Below are positions 1 through 7,784 of a stretch of 22,268 bases of DNA, piece after piece (position 1 is the first letter of the stretch; every line of letters begins with the position of its first letter). The notes under the pieces are model-generated. The model saw only the letters and a list, made by a program, of their open reading frames with translations. It searched no databases and was not told the DNA's origin. Location: assembly GCA_964587855.1 (NCBI GenBank), contig CAZPLT010000011.1, positions 1 to 22,268 of the forward strand. The letters are read 5' to 3'. The translations under genes were made by a program, and so were the position numbers. This stretch comes from WRCA01 sp964587855 (lineage in GTDB: Bacteria; Pseudomonadota; Alphaproteobacteria; Rs-D84).

Positions 1-488
1 AGGTTCAGATATTTATAAATTGTTCTGATATCACGTTGTTCGCCACGGGCGATATAATTGAATACCAGAAAGAAATAAAAGACAAAGATGGAAACATTAT
101 TCAAGAAAGACTCTCTTTATCTGAAGAAGATTTGTCTAATGTATTAGAAGCAATTTATGAAAATCCTTCGGCTGAAAAGACCATAAAAATGTCATTAGCT
201 GGTAAAGTAATGTTAAATAAGCTGAGACCACTTCGTAAAGGTTGGATTTCGTCTTTAAAAGAAGGTATTAATAAAAAAAGTAAAAACCCCATAAAAATAG
301 AGTTAAAGCCATTTATATCAGAAACAAATTCTGTTCAATTTAATAAACCAGAATCCGAAATACTTGATATAGAAAATATTGATGCATCCGAAAAAATATT
401 GGGTGTGAATAAAAAATATATTAAAAATACAGACATGGATATTCGTATGGATATGCTATCAAAAATGAAAATCCGAGAAATAGCTTAG
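1..488 (+). CDS. 3' end of an unrecognised protein gene (partial)
   Basis: The reading frame is open from the left edge (codons in phase from base 3) to TAG at 486-488, so the gene begins outside the window. About 161 residues are visible. A TTG at 36 could be read as a start, but no Shine-Dalgarno sequence precedes it and the frame stays open upstream, so I treat this as a 3' fragment. The visible part is hydrophilic and rich in Lys, Glu, Asn and Ile. It has no signal peptide, membrane segment or catalytic motif that I recognise. The first residues (VQIFINCSDITLF) could be the end of a folded domain. The gene is followed by about 300 bp of repeat-bearing non-coding DNA, which may mean it belongs to a mobile element lying mostly to the left. 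No function can be assigned. Confidence 0.6.
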   Translation, partial: VQIFINCSDITLFATGDIIEYQKEIKDKDGNIIQERLSLSEEDLSNVLEAIYENPSAEKTIKMSLAGKVMLNKLRPLRKGWISSLKEGINKKSKNPIKIELKPFISETNSVQFNKPESEILDIENIDASEKILGVNKKYIKNTDMDIRMDMLSKMKIREIA

Positions 489-536
489 ATAATTTTTATT
501 GTTATTATTTAAATACTTTTCGCTGTTTATTTAAAG

Positions 537-700
537 AATTTCCCTGATATTGAAAATAAATTCCCTGTTAATTTTTTAGGGAATTTGGTATAATAATTTT
601 TGAAAAAGGCGTATTTGTAAGGGATTTGGTGAAATTGTGGCGGGCTAACTAGGTAAAATATGGGGGAAAATTGTAAAATTTCCCTGTAAATTCCCTGTTA
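537..700. repeat. Cluster of TTCCCTG boxes in non-coding DNA
   Basis: The 303-bp gap between the first gene and the next holds four direct copies of AATT(T)CCCTG at about 537-546, 558-567, 677-686 and 688-697. There is one perfect inverted copy (AAATTCCCT 558-566 against AGGGAATTT 578-586) and a degenerate inverted copy near 617-627. The last two copies are 11 bp apart, about one helical turn. A TATAAT follows the inverted pair at 589-594. Clustered, phased short boxes in AT-rich DNA are typical of integrase arm sites or repressor operators. Which one applies here cannot be told from the window. Confidence 0.6.
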
Positions 701-751
701 TTTGGTATTCGTATATGTATTAACAGCGGAATTATTACCAGCCGACCAGAA

Positions 752-790
752 TAAAAAAAAATACCGCAATTTGGCGGTATTTTTTATTTT
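752..790. terminator. Bidirectional rho-independent terminator
   Basis: ATACCGC (761-767) and GCGGTAT (774-780) form a 7-bp stem around a 6-base loop. The stem is flanked by an A-run on the left and a T-rich run on the right, so it can work on both strands. It sits directly beyond the stop codon of the minus-strand gene ending at 792. Confidence 0.8.
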
Positions 791-791
791 A

Positions 792-1229
792 CTAAAACCG
801 TCTGGGGGATTTTGGTAATAAACTGGTACGTGCCCCTGGTCTTGAACCTCTGTCATTGTCAAATCTTGGCTTTCTATCACCGAAGCTACTTGGCTTTCTG
901 TCCCCAAAACCACCCGACTTTCTATCGCCAAATCCACCGGGTTTTCTGTCACCGAAACCGCCTGACCTTCTGTCGCCGCCGAAGCCACCTGGTTTTCTGT
1001 CTGAATCTTCTTTATTATTCTGGGATTTCATTGCGATATCTACAGATTTTCTGATCATAGAACCCAATGGGACATCGATTCCCAATTCGGATTCGTGTTC
1101 TTTCTGCCATTTAACCAAGAAATCGTATTGTTCTTTGCTTAAATCTACCGAGACTGTATGAAGATTGGTTGCGATATTTTCAACCTTTTCAATAGTTTCA
1201 GCATTTTCAATATTTTGTTCTTCTGTCAT
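792..1229 (-). CDS. RHH-like protein with Gly/Arg/Asp-rich repeat tail
   Basis: A 145-residue protein with a good Shine-Dalgarno (AAAAGGA) 7 nt before the ATG and a terminator right after the TAG. Residues 24-68 (TVSVDLSKEQYDFLVKW, then GSMIRKSVDIAMK) have the strand-helix-helix look of a ribbon-helix-helix DNA-binding domain. Residues 78-121 are about five copies of an eight-residue unit close to GGFGDRKP. The last 24 residues are also basic and disordered (ending SPRRF). The tail resembles RGG-type nucleic-acid-binding regions but has DRK/DRR in place of plain RGG. I infer a nucleic-acid-binding protein, either a transcription factor or an RNA-associated protein. No family name can be given. 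Alternative: the N-terminal resemblance to RHH is accidental and the protein binds RNA only. Confidence 0.75.
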   Translation of the reverse strand: MTEEQNIENAETIEKVENIATNLHTVSVDLSKEQYDFLVKWQKEHESELGIDVPLGSMIRKSVDIAMKSQNNKEDSDRKPGGFGGDRRSGGFGDRKPGGFGDRKSGGFGDRKPSSFGDRKPRFDNDRGSRPGARTSLLPKSPRRF

Positions 1230-1535
1230 AATTTTTTCCTTTTTTTTGTTTGGTTTAATAAAATCAAACTCTTTTACCCTTAAAAATCTTGCTTGTATTT
1301 TTAATATAAGGAAAATTTTATAGAAAGTCGTTTTTAATAATTCCGATTACGCTTTAATTGTATACTAATAATAATCAAAAGCAATATAAATAAAATATGG
1401 CGCGCCCAACAAACATATTTTGCCTCTTGGACGGAAATAAATTGGCGTTTTTTAATTGCATTTTCAAATTATAATGCTAGGATTTGGCAAAATAGGAAGG
1501 GCTGGAAAGGGCAAAAGAGTAAAAAAGGGTCGTAA
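1230..1535. other. Divergent intergenic region
   Basis: This 306-bp AT-rich gap lies between the minus-strand RHH-like gene and the plus-strand radical SAM gene and must hold both promoters. A TATAAT is present at 1470-1475 on the plus strand, about 60 bp before the radical SAM start, without a clear -35 at the right distance. A purine-rich stretch with several AAGGG elements (1490-1530) leads into that start. I see no RNA gene or repeat. Confidence 0.5.
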
Positions 1536-2453
1536 ATGCAAACCGCCACACGAAAGATAATTGCAAAACTTGCAATCAAAATTTTACCCCAAAATTCATG
1601 GTTATACAAACATAGTATGAATGTATTCTTTCGCGCCACATACAAGTTTCGTATGAGACGTCAAAAATACATGGCCTTTGAATTTCCGATAACCGATAAA
1701 TGTAACTTGAACTGCGCAAATTGTATTACATACGCGCCATTACTTTCCGGAAAAGAAGAACAATTAAAATATGATATCAATTCATTTAGAAATGATTTGG
1801 AACAATTAAAGCAAATTGATTCTAAACAAAACAAAATTTCAACAATAAATTTGACCGGTGGGGAAGCATTGTTAAATCCAAACATAGAAGAGTATATAAA
1901 ATGTGCGCGATCAAATTTTCCAAACTCTTCTTTACGGATTCGAACCAACGGACGCTTAATTAATAAAATGCAGCAAACATTTTGGGACGCATGTAAAATA
2001 AATAACGTAGAAATTGCAATAACAAACTATCCTTTGGCGCACATAAAAGACGCAAAAGATGTGATTATTGCGCATGGGCTTAAAGTTCATACGTCTGTAT
2101 ATAACGGCAATGATAAAAAAATGTTTGTGTGGCCTTTGAGCATAAAAGGCGAACAAAAAAATTCACATAAAATATGCCCACAAGCAAACAATGGATATTT
2201 GTGGATAGCAAACGGGAAAGCATACAAATGTGCTGCAAATTGCTTTGTTTATATTTTAAACCAACATTTCGGACTTAACTTTCAAACAACTGAACAGGAT
2301 ACTCTTGACATTCATAAAATTACTAATATGGATGCTATTACTGATTTTGCAGCAAACCCGATACCTTTTTGTAAATATTGCGATCACAAAAAGGCTGAAT
2401 ACGGACTTGAATGGGCAAAATCAAATAAACAGCTATGCGAATGGGTAAGATAA
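1536..2453 (+). CDS. Radical SAM enzyme
   Basis: A 305-residue protein with the radical SAM cluster motif CxxxCxxC at C56, C60 and C63 (CNLNCANC) and the SAM-binding GGE motif at 108-110 after a beta strand. These are the defining marks of the superfamily, whose members bind a 4Fe-4S cluster and cleave S-adenosylmethionine to a 5'-deoxyadenosyl radical. Further cysteines at C214, C232, C236, C279, C282 and C301 could hold an auxiliary cluster as in SPASM-type members, but spacing is not canonical. A basic N-terminal extension of about 45 residues precedes the core. The start is supported by AAGGG 7 nt upstream. The gene is monocistronic and ends at a strong terminator. The substrate is unknown; similar stand-alone proteins often lie near surface polysaccharide genes, which are not seen here. 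Confidence 0.85.
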   Translation: MQTATRKIIAKLAIKILPQNSWLYKHSMNVFFRATYKFRMRRQKYMAFEFPITDKCNLNCANCITYAPLLSGKEEQLKYDINSFRNDLEQLKQIDSKQNKISTINLTGGEALLNPNIEEYIKCARSNFPNSSLRIRTNGRLINKMQQTFWDACKINNVEIAITNYPLAHIKDAKDVIIAHGLKVHTSVYNGNDKKMFVWPLSIKGEQKNSHKICPQANNGYLWIANGKAYKCAANCFVYILNQHFGLNFQTTEQDTLDIHKITNMDAITDFAANPIPFCKYCDHKKAEYGLEWAKSNKQLCEWVR

Positions 2454-2523
2454 CTGATTTAATACGATAATCAAATTTCCACCCCGAACCTTGGTTCTCA
2501 TCCACGAGTTACAACAAAAAACA

Positions 2524-2553
2524 AAATGACCCATTCGGGTCATTTGATTTTTT
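2524..2553 (+). terminator. Rho-independent terminator of the radical SAM gene
   Basis: AAATGACCC (2524-2532), loop ATTC and GGGTCATTT (2537-2545) form a perfect 9-bp hairpin followed by GATTTTTT. It ends exactly where the tRNA-Arg 3' half on the other strand begins, so the two transcripts converge. Confidence 0.9.
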
Positions 2554-2597
2554 GGCGCGCCCCACAGGATTCGAACCTGTGACCTGCAGATTAGAAA
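2553..2597 (-). pseudogene. 3' half of disrupted tRNA-Arg(UCU)
   Basis: Read on the minus strand from 2597 to 2553 this gives the anticodon loop TTTCTAA, half of the anticodon stem, a variable loop, a perfect T arm (ACAGG, TTCGAAT, CCTGT), the acceptor strand GGGGCGC, discriminator G and an encoded CCA. The sequence on the element side (2598 onward) does not supply a D arm or a matching acceptor strand. The missing 5' half is at 14096-14135, where GCGCCCC pairs with GGGGCGC at all seven positions. Joined, the two halves make 77 nt, with one T-C mismatch at the top pair of the anticodon stem. The tRNA gene is thus split by about 11.5 kb. Confidence 0.88.
2590..2597. repeat. Left attachment-site core (attL-type)
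   Basis: ATTAGAAA, the complement of the tRNA-Arg anticodon loop, is repeated directly at 14096-14103. The sequence on the chromosome side continues the tRNA and that on the other side does not, as expected at an integration junction. Insertion in the anticodon loop is a known target class for tyrosine integrases. Confidence 0.82.
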
Positions 2598-2999
2598 GCC
2601 TTTGCGCTCGTTACAATAATACTAGTAATTCTGCGCCATTGACGCAACTTAAATTTTTTCCGTAAAATTCTATGTAGCAACTATGTAGCATTACCGTAAT
2701 AATACATCGTTTTTGTTTATAGTTTAATCCACTTTTAATAGCAATCTATTTTACTAAAAAACACTTTTTATAGGCAAATTTTACCATTTGGCACTATTTT
2801 TTATAGGATAACATCATAAAACTATCAGTATTATAAAAAAACAGGTTAAATTTTTTCCCATTAAATTCAATTAGCAATCTGTTTTATAAGAATACATATA
2901 TTTTGATATATGTTTTATGACATTTTTTGTTTTTAAATTTGTGCTGGACATTCGGAAAAGTGTCCGGCAGATTGGCAATGTAAAAACAAAGGATAAACT
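2598..2999. other. Left end of the element: arm-type sites and repeats
   Basis: This 402-bp very AT-rich stretch has no gene. Two TGTAGCA boxes lie at 2673-2679 and 2684-2690, 11 bp apart. A longer pattern, TTAAATTTTTTCC then 13 bases then TAGCAA, occurs twice at 2649-2680 and 2846-2877. TAGCAATCT followed by A/G and TTTTA occurs at 2739 and 2872. The same TGTAGCA box is found three times at the other end of the element, so these are best read as integrase arm-binding sites, perhaps partly duplicated. Confidence 0.7.
2943..2992 (+). promoter_or_regulatory. Dyad and leader shared with the integrase gene
   Basis: GCTGGACA (2943-2950) pairs with TGTCCGGC (2961-2968), and this is followed by AGATTG and, 12 nt later, the ribosome site CAAAGG seven bases before the ATG at 3000. 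The integrase leader at 11935-11980 has the same order: GCTGG, 15 bases, CCGGCAGATTG, CAAAGG, seven bases, ATG. There is no T-run after the hairpin, so an operator or RNA control element is more likely than a terminator. Confidence 0.55.
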
Positions 3000-3377
3000 A
3001 TGAAAGCCGCGCAAAACATACCAATTCAACGAGCTAAAACAAAAGACATTACTTTGCAAACGCGAGAATTAAATGATAATTTCCGGCGTGATATTTTTAA
3101 TAATAATTTAGGGACTCTGATTTTTACCGCTGGTGTTGTTGCGCTTGCCGATCCCGATATGTTTGCGCTGATTGATGAAGTTCGGTGTTTCGAAGATTTT
3201 AACGAAAGCAATGATCCATATAAGGAACACGATTTTGGGGTATTGGATTTTCACGGTATTAAATACTTTTTCAAAATCAATTATTACAATTTGGCCATAA
3301 AAAACAATAATCCGAACAAATCCAATACAGCAATGACGCGCCGCACACTGACTATAATGCGCGCCGACGAGTATTAA
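3000..3377 (+). CDS. DUF3768 family protein
   Basis: A 125-residue protein with the hallmarks I associate with DUF3768: LND.FR near residues 25-29, a strand ending in TAGVVAL (residues 43-49), NDPYKEHDFGVLDFHG in the middle, FFKINYYN and the C-terminal TRRTLTIMRADEY. The length fits the family. These proteins are frequent on alphaproteobacterial plasmids and mobile elements and their function is unknown; they are small, soluble and lack a signal peptide. The start follows CAAAGG by seven bases. It is the first gene from the left end of the element and stands 126 bp ahead of the methyltransferase gene. A short dyad (GATGC, five T, GCATC) lies at 3401-3415 in that gap. Its leader resembles that of the integrase gene, which hints at shared control. 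Confidence 0.85.
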   Translation: MKAAQNIPIQRAKTKDITLQTRELNDNFRRDIFNNNLGTLIFTAGVVALADPDMFALIDEVRCFEDFNESNDPYKEHDFGVLDFHGIKYFFKINYYNLAIKNNNPNKSNTAMTRRTLTIMRADEY

Positions 3378-3451
3378 AAAATATACAAGATAAAAAAACT
3401 GATGCTTTTTGCATCCAAACGGTGTATAATTGCCTTAGTTTTATAAAAAAG

Positions 3452-3477
3452 CCCAGATAATCAAGGCGTTTTATAAT
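3452..3477. repeat. Left flanking repeat of the restriction-modification module
   Basis: CCCAG, six bases, AAGGC, then GTTTTATAAT. The copy at 7416-7440 has CCCAG, six bases, AAGGC, then TTTTATAAT. These are the same elements in the same order and orientation with one base of length difference. The two copies bracket the methyltransferase and endonuclease genes and nothing else. Confidence 0.55.
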
Positions 3478-3503
3478 TATGTAGTTGCATAAAAGGGAGA
3501 GAT

Positions 3504-5546
3504 ATGGGACTTGCGCAAACAAACCTTTCAACAATTAACACTTTGCAGGTGTTAAACAGTAAAAGAAAAAAAACTGTACTTTCTTTATTTGACATTGAAC
3601 CAATGTTAACAAAAAAAATAAAAACCTGCAAAATAAATAACAAACGTTATTTGGGTAACAAATATAGACTTCTTGATTTTATCAAAGAGGTTGTAAATGC
3701 TGAATGCACTGATATAAAAGTTGTTGCAGATATTTTTGCAGGAACTGGGGCGGTATCGTCAGCGTTTATAGATAAAAAACTTATAACCAACGATATTTTG
3801 TATAGCAACTATATTTGTCATGTCGCTTGGTTTAGCCCACAAAAATATTCTATAAAAAAAATTGAAGACTACATTAAAAAGTATAATGCCATTGATGCGG
3901 TTGCTGATAATTATATGAGCAAAAATTTTGCGGATACTTTTTTTGACAAAAAGACATGTCGTAAAATAGGATTTATCCGTGAAGATATTGAAAATGAATT
4001 TAAAAATAAAAAAATAAATGATCGCGAAAGAGCAATTCTTGTTACATCGCTGCTTTATTCAATGGATAAGATAGCCAATACCTGCGGTCATTACGATGCT
4101 TATAGGCAGAATGGCACTTTTGATAAAGATCTTGAATTATTTATTCCAACACCAGAAGATAATTTACAAGATAATAAATTATTCAATATGGACGCAAATA
4201 AATTGGTTGATGAAATATATGCGGATTTAGTCTACATTGATCCACCATATAATTCACGACAATATTGCGATGCTTATCATTTACTTGAAAATGTTGCAAA
4301 ATGGGAAAAACCAGAGGTGTTCGGAGTTGCCAGAAAAATGAATCGCGACAACATAAAAAGCGATTATTGCACATCTGGGGCCACAGCAGCTTTTCAAGAT
4401 TTAATCAAAAATATAAACGCTCGTTATATCCTACTTTCATATAATAATATGGAAACCAAGGGTAACGACCGTTCCAATGCTCGTATAACAGACGAAGATA
4501 TAATGCGTGTATTAAAAGCAAAAGGGGAAGTTAAAGTTTTTTCCAAACAATATAAATCTTTTACAACAGGAAAGTCTGATATTCACGGAAATGAAGAACG
4601 CTTGTTTTTATGTATTTGCAAAGATAATGCTCACAAGCATTTGGTTCAATCGCCTCTAAATTATATTGGTGGCAAATTTAAATTATTAAAACAGATATTG
4701 CCTGAATTTCCTTCAAATATAAATACTTTTGTTGATTTGTTTTGTGGTGGCTGCAATGTTGGAATCAACATTGATGCCAAACGAAAAATTTTTAATGATA
4801 TAGACCCAAACCTATGCGAACTTTATAATGTTTTTAAGTCCAGAGATAAAGTTTTTGTGTTAGAAACAATAGAAAGTATTATTAAAGAATTTTCGCTATC
4901 CGAAAGCAGTAAATATGGATACGATTATTATTCATGCCGAAGTGGCGATGGATTGCAGGATTGTAATAAAATAGGTTTTTCTAAGTTAAAGGATGCTTTT
5001 AATAAAAGACAAATCAAAGACGATTATTACTATTTAATGCTGTATGTTTTAATAGTTTATTCCTTTAATAATCAAATTCGTTTTAATAGCAAGGGAAATT
5101 TTAATCTTCCTGTTGGTAAGCGAGATTTTAATTCTAAAATGCAAATGAAATTATCACTATTTATTGATCGCATAAAGCAAGGTCATTGTGAATTTTCATG
5201 TTCTGATTTTCGGGAAATTGATATACAAAAATTTGACACAAAAACTTTTTTTTATGTTGACCCTCCATATCTGATTACTTGTGCAACATATAATGAAAAA
5301 AATGGATGGAATGAAACCGATGAACAAGATTTGTTAGTATACTTGGATAAACTGAACGCAAAAGGCGTTAAATTTGCGCTATCTAATGTATTATCTAATA
5401 AAGGGAAGACGAACAAACTATTATCCGATTGGATCAACAAAAATAAATATCGTGTAGTTGCGCTGGATTATTCATATAGCAACTCAAATTACCAAACAAA
5501 AGATAAAATATCAAAACCAAAAGAAGTTTTGATAGTGAATTATTAG
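3504..5546 (+). CDS. Fused double DNA adenine methyltransferase
   Basis: A 680-residue protein made of two N6-adenine methyltransferases in tandem. Domain 1 (about 45-375) has KRYLGNKYRLLDFI, the SAM-binding FAGTG at 78-82 and catalytic DPPY at 246-249 (YIDPPYNSRQY), a form seen in FokI-like methylases. Domain 2 (about 383-680) is Dam/D12-like with NYIGGK at 386-391, DLFCGG at 411-416, the FNNQIRFNSKG segment and DPPY at 586-589. Two domains in one chain fit an asymmetric recognition site, where each strand needs its own methylation, as in type IIS systems. The next gene, nine bases downstream, encodes the matching endonuclease. The start follows a GGGAGAG ribosome site. The role is to protect host DNA from the partner nuclease. 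The target sequence cannot be read from the protein; AlwI-type (GGATC) or related five-base sites are possible. Confidence 0.88.
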   Translation: MGLAQTNLSTINTLQVLNSKRKKTVLSLFDIEPMLTKKIKTCKINNKRYLGNKYRLLDFIKEVVNAECTDIKVVADIFAGTGAVSSAFIDKKLITNDILYSNYICHVAWFSPQKYSIKKIEDYIKKYNAIDAVADNYMSKNFADTFFDKKTCRKIGFIREDIENEFKNKKINDRERAILVTSLLYSMDKIANTCGHYDAYRQNGTFDKDLELFIPTPEDNLQDNKLFNMDANKLVDEIYADLVYIDPPYNSRQYCDAYHLLENVAKWEKPEVFGVARKMNRDNIKSDYCTSGATAAFQDLIKNINARYILLSYNNMETKGNDRSNARITDEDIMRVLKAKGEVKVFSKQYKSFTTGKSDIHGNEERLFLCICKDNAHKHLVQSPLNYIGGKFKLLKQILPEFPSNINTFVDLFCGGCNVGINIDAKRKIFNDIDPNLCELYNVFKSRDKVFVLETIESIIKEFSLSESSKYGYDYYSCRSGDGLQDCNKIGFSKLKDAFNKRQIKDDYYYLMLYVLIVYSFNNQIRFNSKGNFNLPVGKRDFNSKMQMKLSLFIDRIKQGHCEFSCSDFREIDIQKFDTKTFFYVDPPYLITCATYNEKNGWNETDEQDLLVYLDKLNAKGVKFALSNVLSNKGKTNKLLSDWINKNKYRVVALDYSYSNSNYQTKDKISKPKEVLIVNY

Positions 5547-5555
5547 GAGAATTTT

Positions 5556-7397
5556 ATGAGCGAAAATCTTTGGAATATGTCAACTTCTGTCAGGAATCCT
5601 GAAAGACTTCCAGGCTTTTTACAAGTGGCTGCGCTATTGGACGGGGCTATTTGGGACAAAGCCTGTCAAGAGCGTTTTCAAATTATGCTAATTCAATACC
5701 GCAAGTATTTAAGTGAAGGTGAAGACGCATTGACTTTTAGAAATCTGTCGACTGAACAAATTGGTTGGTTAAAAGATAAAACTCTTGATATGACCTATGA
5801 ACAAGCGGAAAGTATATTCAGAGCAAAAAATTACCAAGACCCTGCTATGCGTGGTCGTCAGTCAATAAATCCATTACAAAAATTGGGACTGGTTTATATT
5901 GTGGACAGAAAAGTAGTTTTATCCGATGTTGGTCGCAAGCTTACTGATAAAACTATAACTTGGGATGATTTTATATTGGATAGTCTACTTAAATACCAAC
6001 TGCCAAATCCTATAACTCAGGGATATAAAGAATGGAATACAAAACCATTTATTTCAACCTTGCGCCTTATAATGCGTGTAAATAAATTATGTGAAGAACG
6101 CGGTCAAAAAATTAAAGGTATTTCCAAAGACGAATTTGGTATTTTTGTATTGTCGTTGAAAAATTATACAGATGTTGATAGCGCTGCGGCAGAACTTCTA
6201 AATTATCGCGATGGATTTGAAAATATAAAACAATCTGATTTTAAAAATTATCGGGAATGCGAAATTGCTCGCAATGCATACACAGAAAAATATATATCAG
6301 AATATCTTTCTGATTTTGAAAATGCTGTAAATAATGCACGAGAATATGGTGATAGTATGATGCGTTATTTGCGTCAAACAAAATATATCCGTATTATTGG
6401 AAAATATGCACATCAATATATAGATCTTGAACCACGACGAATGATTGAAATAGATTCTATTTTACAGAACGATAATGGTGCAGCCAAAGACTATACTGAA
6501 GCGGAATGGATAAAATATATGGGAAATTATGGCGCGTATGAATTGCCATTTGATACAATCCCAAATCTTACTAATATATTCAATTTGATTGTATCTGATC
6601 TTCGTGTTTTGGAACAAAAACTAGGAATACCAACAAAAGATTTTATTGTTCCCGATAATAAGGTAGACCTGAAGACAACTATTGAATCAGCCCGCGAATA
6701 TCGCACAGAATTGCAGAATTTGGAGATCAAGTTTGACTACTCTCGTAACACGGCCAGAATAGATGAAGCGATAGCACTTTTAGAAGACCTTGCGGCTGGC
6801 CGCAAAGAGAATTTTACCAACAAATTGCCATTAGAATTGGAAAAATGGACAAATGTTGCATTAAACATTATCAACGACGCAGATAGCATAAAATTAAATG
6901 CTCCCGTCGGCGACGACAATGAACCAACTTTTACTGCCCCTGCTGGTGTGCCGGATATAGAATGTCAATATGGAACATTTGGTGCAATTTGTGAAGTCAC
7001 AATGTTGCGCGGTCGCGACCAGTGGTATAATGAAGGACAACCTGTTATGCGCCATTTAAGAGAATTTGAAACCAAAAATAACGAAATACCTAACTATTGC
7101 TTATTCGTTGCTCCTTCATTACATGAGGATACATTAGAAACATATTGGACTTCAGTGAAACATGGATATAAAGGGGAACAACAGAAAATTGTTCCTATGA
7201 CAATAAAACAATTATCCAATGTTTTGAGTATAGTAAAACAACTGAAAGAAAGTGGTCGTAATATGCGTCGAACTAACTTGATGGATTTGTATAATCGTTG
7301 CACAGATTTATCTACACTGGATAGTTCTTGTAATTGGCAAGATTTCATTGATACACAATTAGATAATTGGAGAACAGAACTTTTGATGGGGGTATAA
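5556..7397 (+). CDS. AlwI-like type IIS restriction endonuclease
   Basis: A 613-residue protein that starts ten bases after the methyltransferase stop with an AGGAG ribosome site, so the two form an operon. The N-terminal part (NMSTSVRNPERL, helical and winged-helix-like up to about 400) should bind DNA. The C-terminal nuclease domain shows PDIECQYG, ICEVTMLRGRDQW and YNEGQPVMRHL. Acidic residues E429, D467, E480 and E493 have the same spacing as the catalytic residues I recall for the nicking enzyme N.BspD6I (E418, D456, E469, E482). That points to the AlwI/PleI/BspD6I group, which cuts a few bases beyond a five-base asymmetric site. It acts on unmodified invading DNA. Whether it cuts one strand or both is not visible; no separate small subunit gene is next to it. 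The product name rests on motif recognition only. Confidence 0.82.
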   Translation: MSENLWNMSTSVRNPERLPGFLQVAALLDGAIWDKACQERFQIMLIQYRKYLSEGEDALTFRNLSTEQIGWLKDKTLDMTYEQAESIFRAKNYQDPAMRGRQSINPLQKLGLVYIVDRKVVLSDVGRKLTDKTITWDDFILDSLLKYQLPNPITQGYKEWNTKPFISTLRLIMRVNKLCEERGQKIKGISKDEFGIFVLSLKNYTDVDSAAAELLNYRDGFENIKQSDFKNYRECEIARNAYTEKYISEYLSDFENAVNNAREYGDSMMRYLRQTKYIRIIGKYAHQYIDLEPRRMIEIDSILQNDNGAAKDYTEAEWIKYMGNYGAYELPFDTIPNLTNIFNLIVSDLRVLEQKLGIPTKDFIVPDNKVDLKTTIESAREYRTELQNLEIKFDYSRNTARIDEAIALLEDLAAGRKENFTNKLPLELEKWTNVALNIINDADSIKLNAPVGDDNEPTFTAPAGVPDIECQYGTFGAICEVTMLRGRDQWYNEGQPVMRHLREFETKNNEIPNYCLFVAPSLHEDTLETYWTSVKHGYKGEQQKIVPMTIKQLSNVLSIVKQLKESGRNMRRTNLMDLYNRCTDLSTLDSSCNWQDFIDTQLDNWRTELLMGV

Positions 7398-7415
7398 TCT
7401 GTTGCTATAAGAAAT

Positions 7416-7440
7416 CCCAGTTTTATAAGGCTTTTATAAT
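7416..7440. repeat. Right flanking repeat of the restriction-modification module
   Basis: This is the partner of the repeat at 3452-3477: CCCAG, six bases, AAGGC, TTTTATAAT, starting 19 bp after the endonuclease stop. It supports the view that the two genes moved as one unit. Confidence 0.55.
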
Positions 7441-7518
7441 ATTGGTATAAAAACATAAAACATTATGATTAAAACAGTCGCCAGACAAGAAGTCTACATC
7501 ATATATATTTTTGGCTAT

Positions 7519-7546
7519 AAAAATGGGCGGTTCCGCACCCATTTTT
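7519..7546. terminator. Terminator between converging genes
   Basis: AAAAATGGG (7519-7527) and CCCATTTTT (7538-7546) form a 9-bp stem whose A and T runs make it usable on both strands. It lies between the plus-strand endonuclease operon and the stop codon of the minus-strand 61-residue gene, which it touches. Confidence 0.85.
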
Positions 7547-7731
7547 CATTTTTTTCCAACACCAAAAACTATTCTAGGAATTTCTAATTTTTTTCCAATA
7601 GCAGCACAGCCACTAAATGTGATCTGGTCAATAAGTCTCTTTTGTTCTAATGTTCGTATCAATGTTGCAAGAACTGATATCAATTCTTCATTTTGTCGTG
7701 TAATAAAATCCAATTTTTGTGAGTCTGTCAT
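7546..7731 (-). CDS. Small hypothetical protein of the element
   Basis: A 61-residue ORF with a Shine-Dalgarno (AAAAGGAATATAA then ATG) and a terminator immediately after its TGA, which argues for a real gene. The first 35 residues (TDSQKLDFITRQNEELISVLATLIRTLEQKR in outline) should form an amphipathic helix, perhaps a coiled coil. The rest is short and ends in basic GVGKK. There is no signal peptide and no motif that I recognise. It lies downstream of the HNH gene on the same strand, separated by a hairpin. It could be a small regulator or an anti-restriction partner, but nothing in the sequence shows this. Confidence 0.6.
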   Translation of the reverse strand: MTDSQKLDFITRQNEELISVLATLIRTLEQKRLIDQITFSGCAAIGKKLEIPRIVFGVGKK

Positions 7732-7752
7732 TTTATATTCCTTTTGTATTTT

Positions 7753-7784
7753 ATTGGGCGAGCCGAACCCCGCCCAATTTTTTT
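7753..7784 (+). terminator. Hairpin between the HNH gene and the 61-residue gene
   Basis: ATTGGGCG (7753-7760), a ten-base loop and CGCCCAAT (7771-7778) form an 8-bp stem. The T-run (7779-7784) follows on the plus strand, although the neighbouring genes are on the minus strand, where only AATAAAAT follows. It may act as a weak minus-strand terminator or as an mRNA stabiliser between the two genes. Confidence 0.6.

Noticed and set aside
698..1161. Open frames of 80-101 codons overlapping the RHH-like gene on both strands
   Set aside because: They arise from the repeated GGFGDRKP codons read in other frames. They have no ribosome sites, and the minus-strand 145-residue gene has start, stop and terminator in place.
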